Positions 1 through 5,638 of a stretch of DNA of 12,817 bases are shown here, piece after piece (the first letter of the stretch is position 1; every line of letters begins with the position of its first letter). The stretch lies in the NCBI GenBank assembly GCA_030671005.1, contig DAOVAN010000033.1, positions 1 through 12,817 of the forward strand, written 5' to 3'. The stretch comes from Caldifarciminota bacterium (GTDB lineage: Bacteria > Hydrothermota > Tepidihabitantia > SM23-42). The translations under genes were made by a program, and so were the position numbers. Under the pieces are notes generated by a model, which saw only the letters and a program-made list of their open reading frames with translations, did not search any database and was not told where the DNA came from.

Positions 1-1016
1 TCACCGCTGATTTTATCTCTTTTTCCGCGGCCACGAGCGGCATTGTTGAAATAAAGAAATTCATGGAACAAGCCGCCCAACGCAAACAGCTTTACGGCCG
101 TGAAACAATAATATTCATTGATGAAATACACCGCTTCAATCGTGCCCAACAAGATGCATTCTTACCATATCTGGAAAAAGGAACCATCACGTTGATTGGC
201 GCAACCACGGAAAATCCTTCTTTCGAACTCAATTCAAGCCTGTTATCCCGCGTGAAAGTATACATGCTCTACCCTCTCTCTTTCGAGAATATGAAATCGA
301 TACTACAGAAAGCGCTTGTATCTGAAAAAGGTCTCTGCGGAAAATTCCGTTTAGAGAAAGAAGCCGTCGACTTTGTCGCCAACATATCGGATGGAGATGC
401 ACGTGTTGCATTGAATGCCTTAGAACTATCGAGCCTCGCTACAAAGACGGCGACCATCGCCCTGAAGACCGTTGAGGAAGTGGTACAGCGTAAGGCATTG
501 CGCTACGATAAAGCAGGTGAAGAACACTACAATCTGATCTCTGCCCTGCACAAATCACTGCGCGGTTCAGACCCAGATGCTGCTTTCTATTGGCTGGCAA
601 GAATGTTGGAAGCAGGAGAAGACCCGTTGTACATCGCTCGACGGCTTGTCCGCTTTGCGGTTGAGGACGTGGGTACTGCCGACGCACAAGCGCTGGTGAT
701 TGCCATCGCGGCAAAGGATGCCATCGATTTCATTGGCCGGCCTGAAGGCGACTTAGCACTGGCTGAATGTGTGGCCTACCTCGCACGCGCGCCGAAGAGC
801 AATCGATTATACGTCGCGTATGAGGAAGCGAAGAAAGACGCTATGAAAACAGAAGCCGAGCCGGTCCCCTTACATATTCGCAACGCACCCACTCCATTGA
901 TGAAGAAACTGGGATATGGCAAGGGATACAAATACCCGCACGACTATCCTGATGGCAAGGTTGAACAAGAATACATGCCCAAGCGACTGAAGGGCAAGAA
1001 GTACCTCAAGGAATAA
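1..1016 (+). CDS. rarA: Replication-associated recombination protein A, 3' part
   Basis: This is the C-terminal part (about 337 residues) of RarA/MgsA, a AAA+ ATPase of the clamp-loader clade that acts at stalled replication forks. The reading frame is open from base 3 and enters from outside the window, so the first ATG at 63 is internal. The codons before it read TADFISFSAATSGIVEIKKF, which fits the conserved stretch after the Walker A region. Visible motifs are Walker B (IIFIDEIHRFN), the sensor 1 segment GATTENPSFELNSSLLSR with its arginine finger, and the sensor 2 region SDGDARVALNALE. The C-terminal tetramerisation domain is complete and ends in the typical KYPHDYPDG...EYMPKRLKGKKY. Walker A and roughly 100 residues lie upstream. 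The next gene starts 13 bp after the stop on the same strand, so the two are probably cotranscribed. Confidence 0.95.
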   Translation, partial: TADFISFSAATSGIVEIKKFMEQAAQRKQLYGRETIIFIDEIHRFNRAQQDAFLPYLEKGTITLIGATTENPSFELNSSLLSRVKVYMLYPLSFENMKSILQKALVSEKGLCGKFRLEKEAVDFVANISDGDARVALNALELSSLATKTATIALKTVEEVVQRKALRYDKAGEEHYNLISALHKSLRGSDPDAAFYWLARMLEAGEDPLYIARRLVRFAVEDVGTADAQALVIAIAAKDAIDFIGRPEGDLALAECVAYLARAPKSNRLYVAYEEAKKDAMKTEAEPVPLHIRNAPTPLMKKLGYGKGYKYPHDYPDGKVEQEYMPKRLKGKKYLKE

Positions 1017-1029
1017 TCCAACCCCATCC

Positions 1030-2172
1030 GTGAAGAAGAACTTCGATTTGATCATCGTGGGCGCCGGGCCAGCTGGTTCTGCTGCTGCCCTCACCGCCGC
1101 GGAGCGAGGAGTATCAGTGTTGCTGCTCGAAGAACACTCCCAAATCGGTACACCCCTGGCCTGCGCCGAAGGTCTGTCCCGCAGCACACTGAAGGAGTTC
1201 CTCGATATTCGACCCGAGTGGGTCGCTCGAGAATTATCCGGATCGATCATAAGAAACCCCAAAGGCACAGAGTTCACTATTGAATACCCTGGTGTTGGTT
1301 GGGTCTTGGATCGGAAGAGATTCGATCCTGGCCTCGCCGAGATTGCTGTAGAGAAGGGTGCGGTCTTAAAGAAATCAGTGAAGGCTATTGGCATTCAGGA
1401 CAATGAAGTTGTAGTACAAGAGAACGGCTCAAAAAACACTTATTCCTTCAAGTATGTCATCGGCGCCGATGGCGTCGCCTCAAAAGTCGGAGTGTGGGTG
1501 GGCATCGACACGCGCCTGAGCTTAAGCGAAATCGAGGTATGTGCCGAATATCGGTTGAGTAATATAGTAGTGAATCCTGAGTACGCATATCTGATATTCG
1601 GCAGCAAATATGCTCCCGGTGGTTACGCCTGGATTTTCCCGAAATCGAAGACCAGCGCCAATGTCGGCCTCGGGCTGTCGCCCCTCAAGACAAAGGACAA
1701 TGCGAAATCCTTTCTCGACCGGTGGTTGGAAGAAGAATTCCCGGGGGCGAGAATCGACGAAAAGATCTTCGGTGGCGTTTCCGCAAAAATTCTGAAAAGA
1801 TTTTCCGGCAGAAATTTTTCCCTGATCGGTGATGCCGGGCGGTTCACTGATCCTCTCAGCGGTGCAGGGATCGCCAATGGTATTAAGTCGGGTGTCATTG
1901 CCGGTAGGAATGTGGCAAGAATACTAAGAGGTCAAAAAAGCCACCTCGAGGGTGAAATGAAGGCAGAGATACTAGATGAAATAAAGTGGCACCTCCGGGT
2001 GCGCAATGTCTATCTGAAACTGACCGACGATGATTTTCTGGAAGTCTTCAGAATTGCCGAGAAAGTATTTGCCGGCCAGACCATCACGGACATAAACACC
2101 CATCACCTGGTAAAACAGATACTACTATCTTGCCCGCACCTACTGAAGCTGGGATTCAGGTTATTGTTCTGA
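1030..2172 (+). CDS. Geranylgeranyl reductase family FAD-dependent oxidoreductase
   Basis: A 380-residue flavoprotein of the geranylgeranyl reductase (GGR) family, whose members reduce isoprenoid double bonds. The Rossmann FAD motif is at residues 8-20 (IIVGAGPAGSAAA). The GGR hallmark PGGYAWIFPK is at 196-205, and the second FAD segment GDAGRFTDPLSGAGIANGI starts near 267. ACAEGLS near residue 45 also fits the family. The start is a GTG, chosen because it sits just before the Rossmann motif. No good ribosome binding site precedes it; an AAGGA lies about 17 bases upstream inside the end of rarA. The real substrate cannot be told from sequence: archaeal-type lipids, menaquinone side chains and polyprenyl chains are all possible. 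The family call is firm, the substrate is not. Confidence 0.88.
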   Translation: MKKNFDLIIVGAGPAGSAAALTAAERGVSVLLLEEHSQIGTPLACAEGLSRSTLKEFLDIRPEWVARELSGSIIRNPKGTEFTIEYPGVGWVLDRKRFDPGLAEIAVEKGAVLKKSVKAIGIQDNEVVVQENGSKNTYSFKYVIGADGVASKVGVWVGIDTRLSLSEIEVCAEYRLSNIVVNPEYAYLIFGSKYAPGGYAWIFPKSKTSANVGLGLSPLKTKDNAKSFLDRWLEEEFPGARIDEKIFGGVSAKILKRFSGRNFSLIGDAGRFTDPLSGAGIANGIKSGVIAGRNVARILRGQKSHLEGEMKAEILDEIKWHLRVRNVYLKLTDDDFLEVFRIAEKVFAGQTITDINTHHLVKQILLSCPHLLKLGFRLLF

Positions 2173-2191
2173 GTAGATAAAAGTGTAGTTA

Positions 2192-2220
2192 AGAGAGAAG
2201 GACTCTACTTCTCTTTCTTC
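2192..2220. terminator. Possible terminator between convergent genes
   Basis: An inverted repeat AGAGAAG (2194-2200) / CTTCTCT (2208-2214) with a 7-base loop can be extended by a G-T and an A-T pair. It is followed on the plus strand by a pyrimidine-rich TTCTTC run. It lies 20 bp after the flavoprotein stop codon and overlaps the last codons of the convergent small gene. The stem is short and AT-rich and the U-tract is interrupted, so this is tentative. Confidence 0.35.
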
Positions 2221-2600
2221 TTACCCTTACTACTGGTCTTGGTTCTTTCTCTTGTCTTGCTTGAGGTTTTAGGCTTTTGCTGTCTCTCAACCTTCTGCTT
2301 TTTGTTGGTTCTGTCGACATCCTTTTTGTCAAACAATTCTTTATGTTTTGACTTCTTTGTCTTGATATTCTGAAAATCATCTTCACGCCGATCATTCACA
2401 CCATTTGAATTCCTATCGATAAACCGGTCCTGCTCCCGTTCTCTTTTCTGCACCACATTATTCTTCTGTGTCTTTGCTTCTTGTTTAGTCTCGATCCTGG
2501 ATTCAGAATTGTACGCATTGTGAGTACCGGTTTGGCGCGGAACCTCTTTTATCGCAAACAGCATGCTCGCCACAAATAAAAGCAGTATAAGTCTCTTCAT
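2205..2600 (-). CDS. Small secreted, highly charged protein with an EF-hand-like loop
   Basis: I do not recognise a family for this 131-residue protein. Residues 1-16 look like a cleavable signal peptide (MKRLILLLFVASMLFA), so it is probably exported. From about residue 37 it is almost entirely charged or polar; Lys plus Arg make up 33 of the last 95 residues. Residues 60-75 carry FIDRNSNGVNDRREDD, in which Asp62, Asn64, Asn66, Gly67 and Asp70 fit the DxNxNGxxD calcium-loop pattern of thrombospondin type 3 and dockerin-like repeats. A GAGGT ribosome binding site stands 5 bases before the ATG. The gene follows the PEGA protein by 39 bp but also has its own consensus promoter. Its basic tail resembles in composition the tail of the aromatic-rich protein two genes upstream. 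Function unknown. Confidence 0.7.
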   Translation of the reverse strand: MKRLILLLFVASMLFAIKEVPRQTGTHNAYNSESRIETKQEAKTQKNNVVQKREREQDRFIDRNSNGVNDRREDDFQNIKTKKSKHKELFDKKDVDRTNKKQKVERQQKPKTSSKTRERTKTSSKGKKKEK

Positions 2601-2615
2601 TTTGTACCTCGCAAA

Positions 2616-2643
2616 ATTATAGACAATTCATTAATCATGTCAA
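2616..2643 (-). promoter_or_regulatory. Consensus sigma70 promoter for the small charged protein gene
   Basis: On the minus strand TTGACA (2643-2638) and TATAAT (2621-2616) are separated by exactly 16 bp. Both hexamers match the consensus perfectly. The -35 box includes the stop codon of the upstream PEGA gene. A transcript starting about 7 bases after the -10 would begin near 2609, just before the GAGGT ribosome binding site. The last gene of the cassette can therefore be expressed independently of the other three. Confidence 0.75.
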
Positions 2644-3266
2644 CACCCATTAAGTCTTACAAACACTTTACGCGTTTCACCAGGCTGCAGCCTGATACTA
2701 CGCTCCAGGGGCCGATAACCAACCTTCTTGATCTCCACAACATACTCACCCGGGCTCAGAACAAGCGCACGGGGTGTTTTCCCAACGTATTCTTTCTCGC
2801 CTGATTCCGCTTCGATAACATAAATTCGGCACTTCTCTGGCGTTGAAATAATGATGAGTTCAGCCGGTTCGACCTCTCGTATTTGAATGTAGATGATCTC
2901 GGTTACAATATCAGCACCCTCATCATCCAGGGTCGGTAATCTCTGCTTGGAAGCCATGGCTACTATCGTCTCAATCCCTTCAGGGCCACTCACTATATAG
3001 TCATAGTCAGAAGATTGTGAGGGCAGCTGATATGTCTGTCCGCCCCTGATCCACCCGTCATCCCCATCAGGGGGGAAGAGCCGGCTGACTCCTCCCCCTT
3101 GTTCCACGTTATAGACGGCGAGATAGCATCCTGCATCCGCACTGAAGTATACGTAAAGATTTTCACCTGGTGCGTAAACCGCATCATCCCGGTTGACCCA
3201 GATCGATACCGTGAGAGGGTTATTAAGTGCAATCAGAGAAAGGATGGAAACGAGCAGCATACTCAC
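2640..3266 (-). CDS. Secreted DUF4384 and PEGA domain protein
   Basis: A 208-residue exported protein. A hydrophobic N-terminus (about residues 1-17) is followed by a DUF4384-like domain at about 18-108. This has the typical order: VNRDDAVYAPGENLYVYFSA, a central YLAVYNV strand, then RLFPPDG and a final IVAMAS strand. A C-terminal PEGA domain spans about 136-205 (STPEKCRIYV, GKTPRALVLSPGEYVVEIKKVGYRP). PEGA domains are small beta folds of envelope proteins. The annotated start is a GTG that overlaps the upstream stop as GTGA; an ATG two codons later (3260) is an alternative, and an AGAGGTG stretch lies directly before it. The overlap implies translational coupling with the aromatic-rich protein. 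The role is likely structural or binding at the cell surface, which is inference. Confidence 0.85.
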   Translation of the reverse strand: MSMLLVSILSLIALNNPLTVSIWVNRDDAVYAPGENLYVYFSADAGCYLAVYNVEQGGGVSRLFPPDGDDGWIRGGQTYQLPSQSSDYDYIVSGPEGIETIVAMASKQRLPTLDDEGADIVTEIIYIQIREVEPAELIIISTPEKCRIYVIEAESGEKEYVGKTPRALVLSPGEYVVEIKKVGYRPLERSIRLQPGETRKVFVRLNGC

Positions 3267-4333
3267 CTCTTGTTCCGCCCAGACTGGGGTCCGTAGTGTC
3301 TTGGCGCACGCGATTCAGATGGTCTACTTCCGCTTCGTTTCTCCGGCCTCGGTGGGCCCTTTCTCTCTTTTTGTGCAGGTTTCTGTACTTTTGCTTCACG
3401 CTTTTGACTCTTTACTTTGGTTCGCTCGGGACTCTCTTTTCCTTTTCTTTCTGTATCTTTGGTTCTTCTAACCTGCGGGCTTCGCTGCTGTACCTGCTTC
3501 TTGCGAGTCTGCTGGGTTCGTTTATCAGAACGTACATGCGATTCACCACTCACCCTGGTCTCACTCTTGCTCTTTCTTTGGATACGCGATGTGGTTTTCT
3601 TCGATGTCTGCTCTTGTCGGACATTCGAGGATATCTGTTTACTCTGTTTTTGTATTCGCGCAGAACCCTTGCTCTGGGCCAAAGACACGGAACGCCCGCT
3701 CTTCGCTATTTCGTTGATATCAATATTTCTATTCCTTATTCCGTATTCGTTGTTCTTATGGGCGATTTCCCTATTCACCTTAGCGGCATATTGATTGCGC
3801 ATCTTTTCTAAGTTACCACTGCGGTGTTCCTTTTCCACCCGAGCAAAAAGCTCAGGATCATTCTGTTTGGTAAGTTCCCTGATTTGATTCTCCCGGTACG
3901 GTACATTGACCGCGCGCGGTGGCTTTTCGGGAAGATAAATACCATGAGTCCTCGCTCTCGTCCGGAGTGTATAATAATTACAAGGCAAGCGATATCGCAC
4001 GTAGTTTCCATAGCGTGGTCTGTACCACCAGCTTCCATAATCGTACCATACCACATAAAACCCAGAATAGAAGAAATCCCAGGACCAATGGTGACACCAG
4101 TGGCTTCGCCACCAATACCAATCCCACCACCATGGATACCACCAACTGAAGTAACCACAATAGTATCCGTATGGTGCAGAAACCCAATAGCCATCGTACC
4201 AACAGTTGTCGTACCAGTATTCATCGTAATTACAATTATCATAGTAACCGTAAGTGTAATACACGAAATTTCCATTGCTGGCGAATAGGGGTACGACAGC
4301 CAATGTCAATAACAAAAATAGCAAGCGTCTCAT
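3263..4333 (-). CDS. Secreted bipartite protein: Tyr/Trp-rich N-half, cationic C-half
   Basis: I do not recognise a named family for this 356-residue protein. Residues 1-18 form a signal peptide (MRRLLFLLLTLAVVPLFA). Residues 23-121 are extraordinarily aromatic: by my count 26 Tyr, 17 Trp and 5 Phe in 99 positions, with five Cys (34, 44, 59, 80, 118) and runs such as WWYPWWWDWYWW. After a short ordinary segment (about 130-210) the chain becomes a low-complexity basic tail. In residues 222-356 there are 44 Lys/Arg against 12 Asp/Glu, with many Ser, Gln, Thr and Pro and no Trp. An AAGGAGG site 5 bases before the ATG, located inside the last codons of the lipoprotein gene, fixes the start. The stop overlaps the DUF4384/PEGA start. 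A surface-layer, adhesive or matrix role is a plausible inference only. Long open frames on the opposite strand here are shadows of the skewed composition. Confidence 0.8.
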   Translation of the reverse strand: MRRLLFLLLTLAVVPLFASNGNFVYYTYGYYDNCNYDEYWYDNCWYDGYWVSAPYGYYCGYFSWWYPWWWDWYWWRSHWCHHWSWDFFYSGFYVVWYDYGSWWYRPRYGNYVRYRLPCNYYTLRTRARTHGIYLPEKPPRAVNVPYRENQIRELTKQNDPELFARVEKEHRSGNLEKMRNQYAAKVNREIAHKNNEYGIRNRNIDINEIAKSGRSVSLAQSKGSARIQKQSKQISSNVRQEQTSKKTTSRIQRKSKSETRVSGESHVRSDKRTQQTRKKQVQQRSPQVRRTKDTERKGKESPERTKVKSQKREAKVQKPAQKERKGPPRPEKRSGSRPSESRAPRHYGPQSGRNKR

Positions 4334-4334
4334 T

Positions 4335-5111
4335 TTAGCCTCCTTGACTTGGTGCTAATTCTGGGTTACCTGGATCGATCTGGTAAGCCCAGTCGAACAC
4401 TACCGAGTTTGTACCTATCGCAGTCACCCGGAACTTGGCAAAGTGATTGTCCCAGGTGTGCATGATATAAGTATGCCCTTCTATCGCCTCAACTTTACCG
4501 GTCAATGACCAGCCCTGTTGCGGCGCATAGGTTATCTCATCCAATGACGAGGTATAGCCAAAATCTTGAATCAAACCGGCCGGATGCCCGACGTAGAAGT
4601 AGTAGGCCTGGTCATTCGTGTCATAGCCGTAGTAGAAGTCACAGACTGGATCGTCATAAGGTACGATTGAATAAGCACTGAATCTCCAGCCGGCAAAGTC
4701 TGGATACTCGGTATAATCGAAAATCTGCTCATTGTAGCCTTCGGGTCTGGGTGTATCATAGACTATTTCATAAGAGAGTTCACTCTCGTTATTGTCGTAG
4801 TCGAATGCAGTAACCGCATAGTAATAGGTCTGTCCATTAATCAATCCGCAATCCAGGAAATAGTCAAGATTTGTCGCACCAATCTCATAGTAGAGACCGG
4901 TCGGCGTGAGACTACTATATATTCTATATCCGGCAAGATCCGGCTCTGTGTTCGAATACCAGACGAGAAGCACTTCCCCGTCACCGGTTATTGATCGCAA
5001 ACCCCTGGGCACTGCGGGCGGCTCATTGTCAATACATTCGTAGCAACACCCGGCAAGTCCCAGAATACTACACAGAATAATCAGATTTAGGAGTAATTTC
5101 TTTTTTCTCAT
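4335..5111 (-). CDS. Lipoprotein with fibronectin type III domain
   Basis: A 258-residue predicted lipoprotein. The signal peptide ends in the lipobox LAGC with Cys22 as the lipidation site. An FN3 domain spans about residues 31-118 (PPAVPRGLRSITGDGEVLLVWYSN, DLAGYRIYSS, NGQTYYYAVTAFDYDNNES), typical of extracellular protein-interaction modules. The remaining 140 residues are Tyr/Asp-rich and I cannot assign them. Residues 211-246 (GHTYIMHTWDNHFAKFRV and a following VVFDWAYQ strand) recall the repeated beta strands of HmuY-like haem-binding proteins, a weak resemblance. An AGAGGTGA ribosome binding site stands before the ATG and lies in one arm of a predicted hairpin. It is the first gene of the cassette; the next starts 1 bp after its stop, so they are surely cotranscribed. 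Confidence 0.82.
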   Translation of the reverse strand: MRKKKLLLNLIILCSILGLAGCCYECIDNEPPAVPRGLRSITGDGEVLLVWYSNTEPDLAGYRIYSSLTPTGLYYEIGATNLDYFLDCGLINGQTYYYAVTAFDYDNNESELSYEIVYDTPRPEGYNEQIFDYTEYPDFAGWRFSAYSIVPYDDPVCDFYYGYDTNDQAYYFYVGHPAGLIQDFGYTSSLDEITYAPQQGWSLTGKVEAIEGHTYIMHTWDNHFAKFRVTAIGTNSVVFDWAYQIDPGNPELAPSQGG

Positions 5112-5158
5112 CTTTCACCTCTGCCCCATTGTCATGCAATCAATGTGCCAGGTGAAAG
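5112..5158 (-). promoter_or_regulatory. Predicted mRNA hairpin masking the lipoprotein RBS
   Basis: In the minus-strand transcript CTTTCACCT (5158-5150) is perfectly complementary to AGGTGAAAG (5120-5112), which contains the Shine-Dalgarno core and abuts the ATG at 5111. Between them, CATTG (5145-5141) can pair with CAATG (5131-5127) to form an inner stem with a 9-base loop. The result is a two-tier hairpin that would hide the ribosome binding site. It could act as a translational switch for the whole surface cassette. The pairing is seen in the sequence; the regulatory role is inference. Confidence 0.5.
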
Positions 5159-5209
5159 TGCTGAAATTTCGGGGAAAAAGCTATTGGGTATGCACTGGAT
5201 TTGTTAATA

Positions 5210-5228
5210 CTGCACAAAATTTGTGCAG
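5210..5228. repeat. Perfect 9-bp palindrome, possible operator
   Basis: CTGCACAAA and TTTGTGCAG flank a single central A. This near-continuous dyad is about 100 bp upstream of the lipoprotein start. It could be a regulator binding site for the surface cassette or part of a repeat element. I could not identify a convincing promoter next to it, so the operator idea is weak. Confidence 0.45.
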
Positions 5229-5235
5229 CCACTCT

Positions 5236-5280
5236 GGGGTCAGGTCTCTACCCCGATGAAATAGTATTTTTTTCACGGGG
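5236..5280. repeat. REP-like hairpin block with GGGGTCAGGTCT word
   Basis: GGGGT (5236-5240) can pair with ACCCC (5250-5254). Alternatively CCCCG and TGAAA (5251-5255, 5257-5261) pair with TTTCA and CGGGG (5271-5280), with one bulged A and a 9-base loop. From memory, the word GGGGTCAGGTCT recurs at the ends of REP-associated tyrosine transposase (IS200-like) elements in many bacterial genomes. This may be a solitary remnant of such an element; no transposase gene is present. Confidence 0.4.
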
Positions 5281-5310
5281 CAGGCTTTGAACACAACACA
5301 GAGCGAGCTC

Positions 5311-5332
5311 CGTATGCCGTAGTGCGTAATGC
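5311..5332. repeat. Three degenerate tandem heptamers
   Basis: Three adjacent 7-bp units CGTATGC, CGTAGTG and CGTAATG are followed by CG. They look like a short, decayed heptanucleotide microsatellite. The run is short enough that chance cannot be excluded. Confidence 0.35.
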
Positions 5333-5360
5333 GATAAAAAAGCAAAGCATATCAGAAGTT

Positions 5361-5384
5361 CCCGTACTTTATGGGATGTACGGG
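5361..5384. repeat. 7-bp stem-loop
   Basis: CCCGTAC (5361-5367) and GTACGGG (5378-5384) are perfect inverted repeats around a 10-base loop. The structure is immediately followed by a stronger dyad at 5391-5420. No poly-T follows, so it does not look like a simple terminator. Confidence 0.45.
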
Positions 5385-5390
5385 TCCGTT

Positions 5391-5420
5391 GACTCTCGTA
5401 GAGTCACCGTGACTCTACGG
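5391..5420. repeat. 11-bp perfect inverted repeat with a competing stem
   Basis: CGTAGAGTCAC (5397-5407) and GTGACTCTACG (5409-5419) are perfect inverted repeats around one base. An earlier GACTCT (5391-5396) can instead pair with AGAGTC (5400-5405), so two mutually exclusive hairpins share one arm. The arrangement suits an operator with repeated half-sites or an RNA switch, or may be repeat-element debris. There is no adjacent gene on the plus strand. Confidence 0.5.
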
Positions 5421-5530
5421 AGATACTCAATTTTGTTGCCACATCGCAGATTCCCCCACATCAAACCATCGGGACACTCAAATTTCTTTTCAAATCAAGA
5501 TTTCCCCGATTGTCTAACATGGAACACTCG

Positions 5531-5562
5531 AATCTTCAGCCAAATTCAAATTTGGGAAGATT
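5531..5562. repeat. 13-bp stem-loop with a two-base bulge
   Basis: AATCTTC (5531-5537) and CCAAAT (5540-5545) pair with ATTTGG (5550-5555) and GAAGATT (5556-5562) around a TCAA loop. The AG at 5538-5539 is left as a bulge. It lies about 70 bp beyond the stop of the LEA14-like gene. It could help end transcription of that gene on the minus strand, but no clear U-tract follows on that strand. Confidence 0.4.
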
Positions 5563-5638
5563 TGGTGGAGGAAATTTGGCGTGGACAAAATTGGCACAGA
5601 ATATCAGTGGGCAGAATCGCAGGATACCAGGACAGAGG

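Larger units (their letters stand above)
5112..5638. other. Gene-free region rich in inverted repeats
   Basis: These 527 bases between two minus-strand genes hold no convincing coding sequence. The longest open frames (for example plus strand 5322-5642) have no domain-like content and run through hairpins. The region carries at least six dyad structures and a short heptamer run, listed separately. From about 5440 to 5600 it is AT-rich with recurrent AAATTT and ATTTGG words, and two imperfect copies of a GG(G/A)ACACTC(A/G)AAT word at about 5470 and 5521. It may be decayed mobile or repeat DNA together with the control region of the cassette. Confidence 0.6.

Noticed and set aside
870..1394. 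174-codon minus-strand frame
   Set aside because: Antisense to rarA and the GGR-family gene, both of which have clear conserved motifs. No start signals or domains.
3193..3811. Overlapping plus-strand open frames of 92-194 codons
   Set aside because: They are antisense to the basic tail of the aromatic/cationic protein. The open frames arise from its Lys/Arg/Ser/Gln-rich codons and show no domain or ribosome binding site.
3808..4288. Open frames of 74-155 codons overlapping the Tyr/Trp-rich half on both strands
   Set aside because: Low-complexity shadows of the TAT/TAC/TGG-rich coding frame. The 356-residue frame alone has a signal peptide and a strong ribosome binding site.
5160..5235. Sigma70 promoter for the surface cassette
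   Set aside because: Hexamers such as TTAACA and TATTAA occur, but no pair has acceptable match and spacing, unlike the four clear promoters elsewhere.
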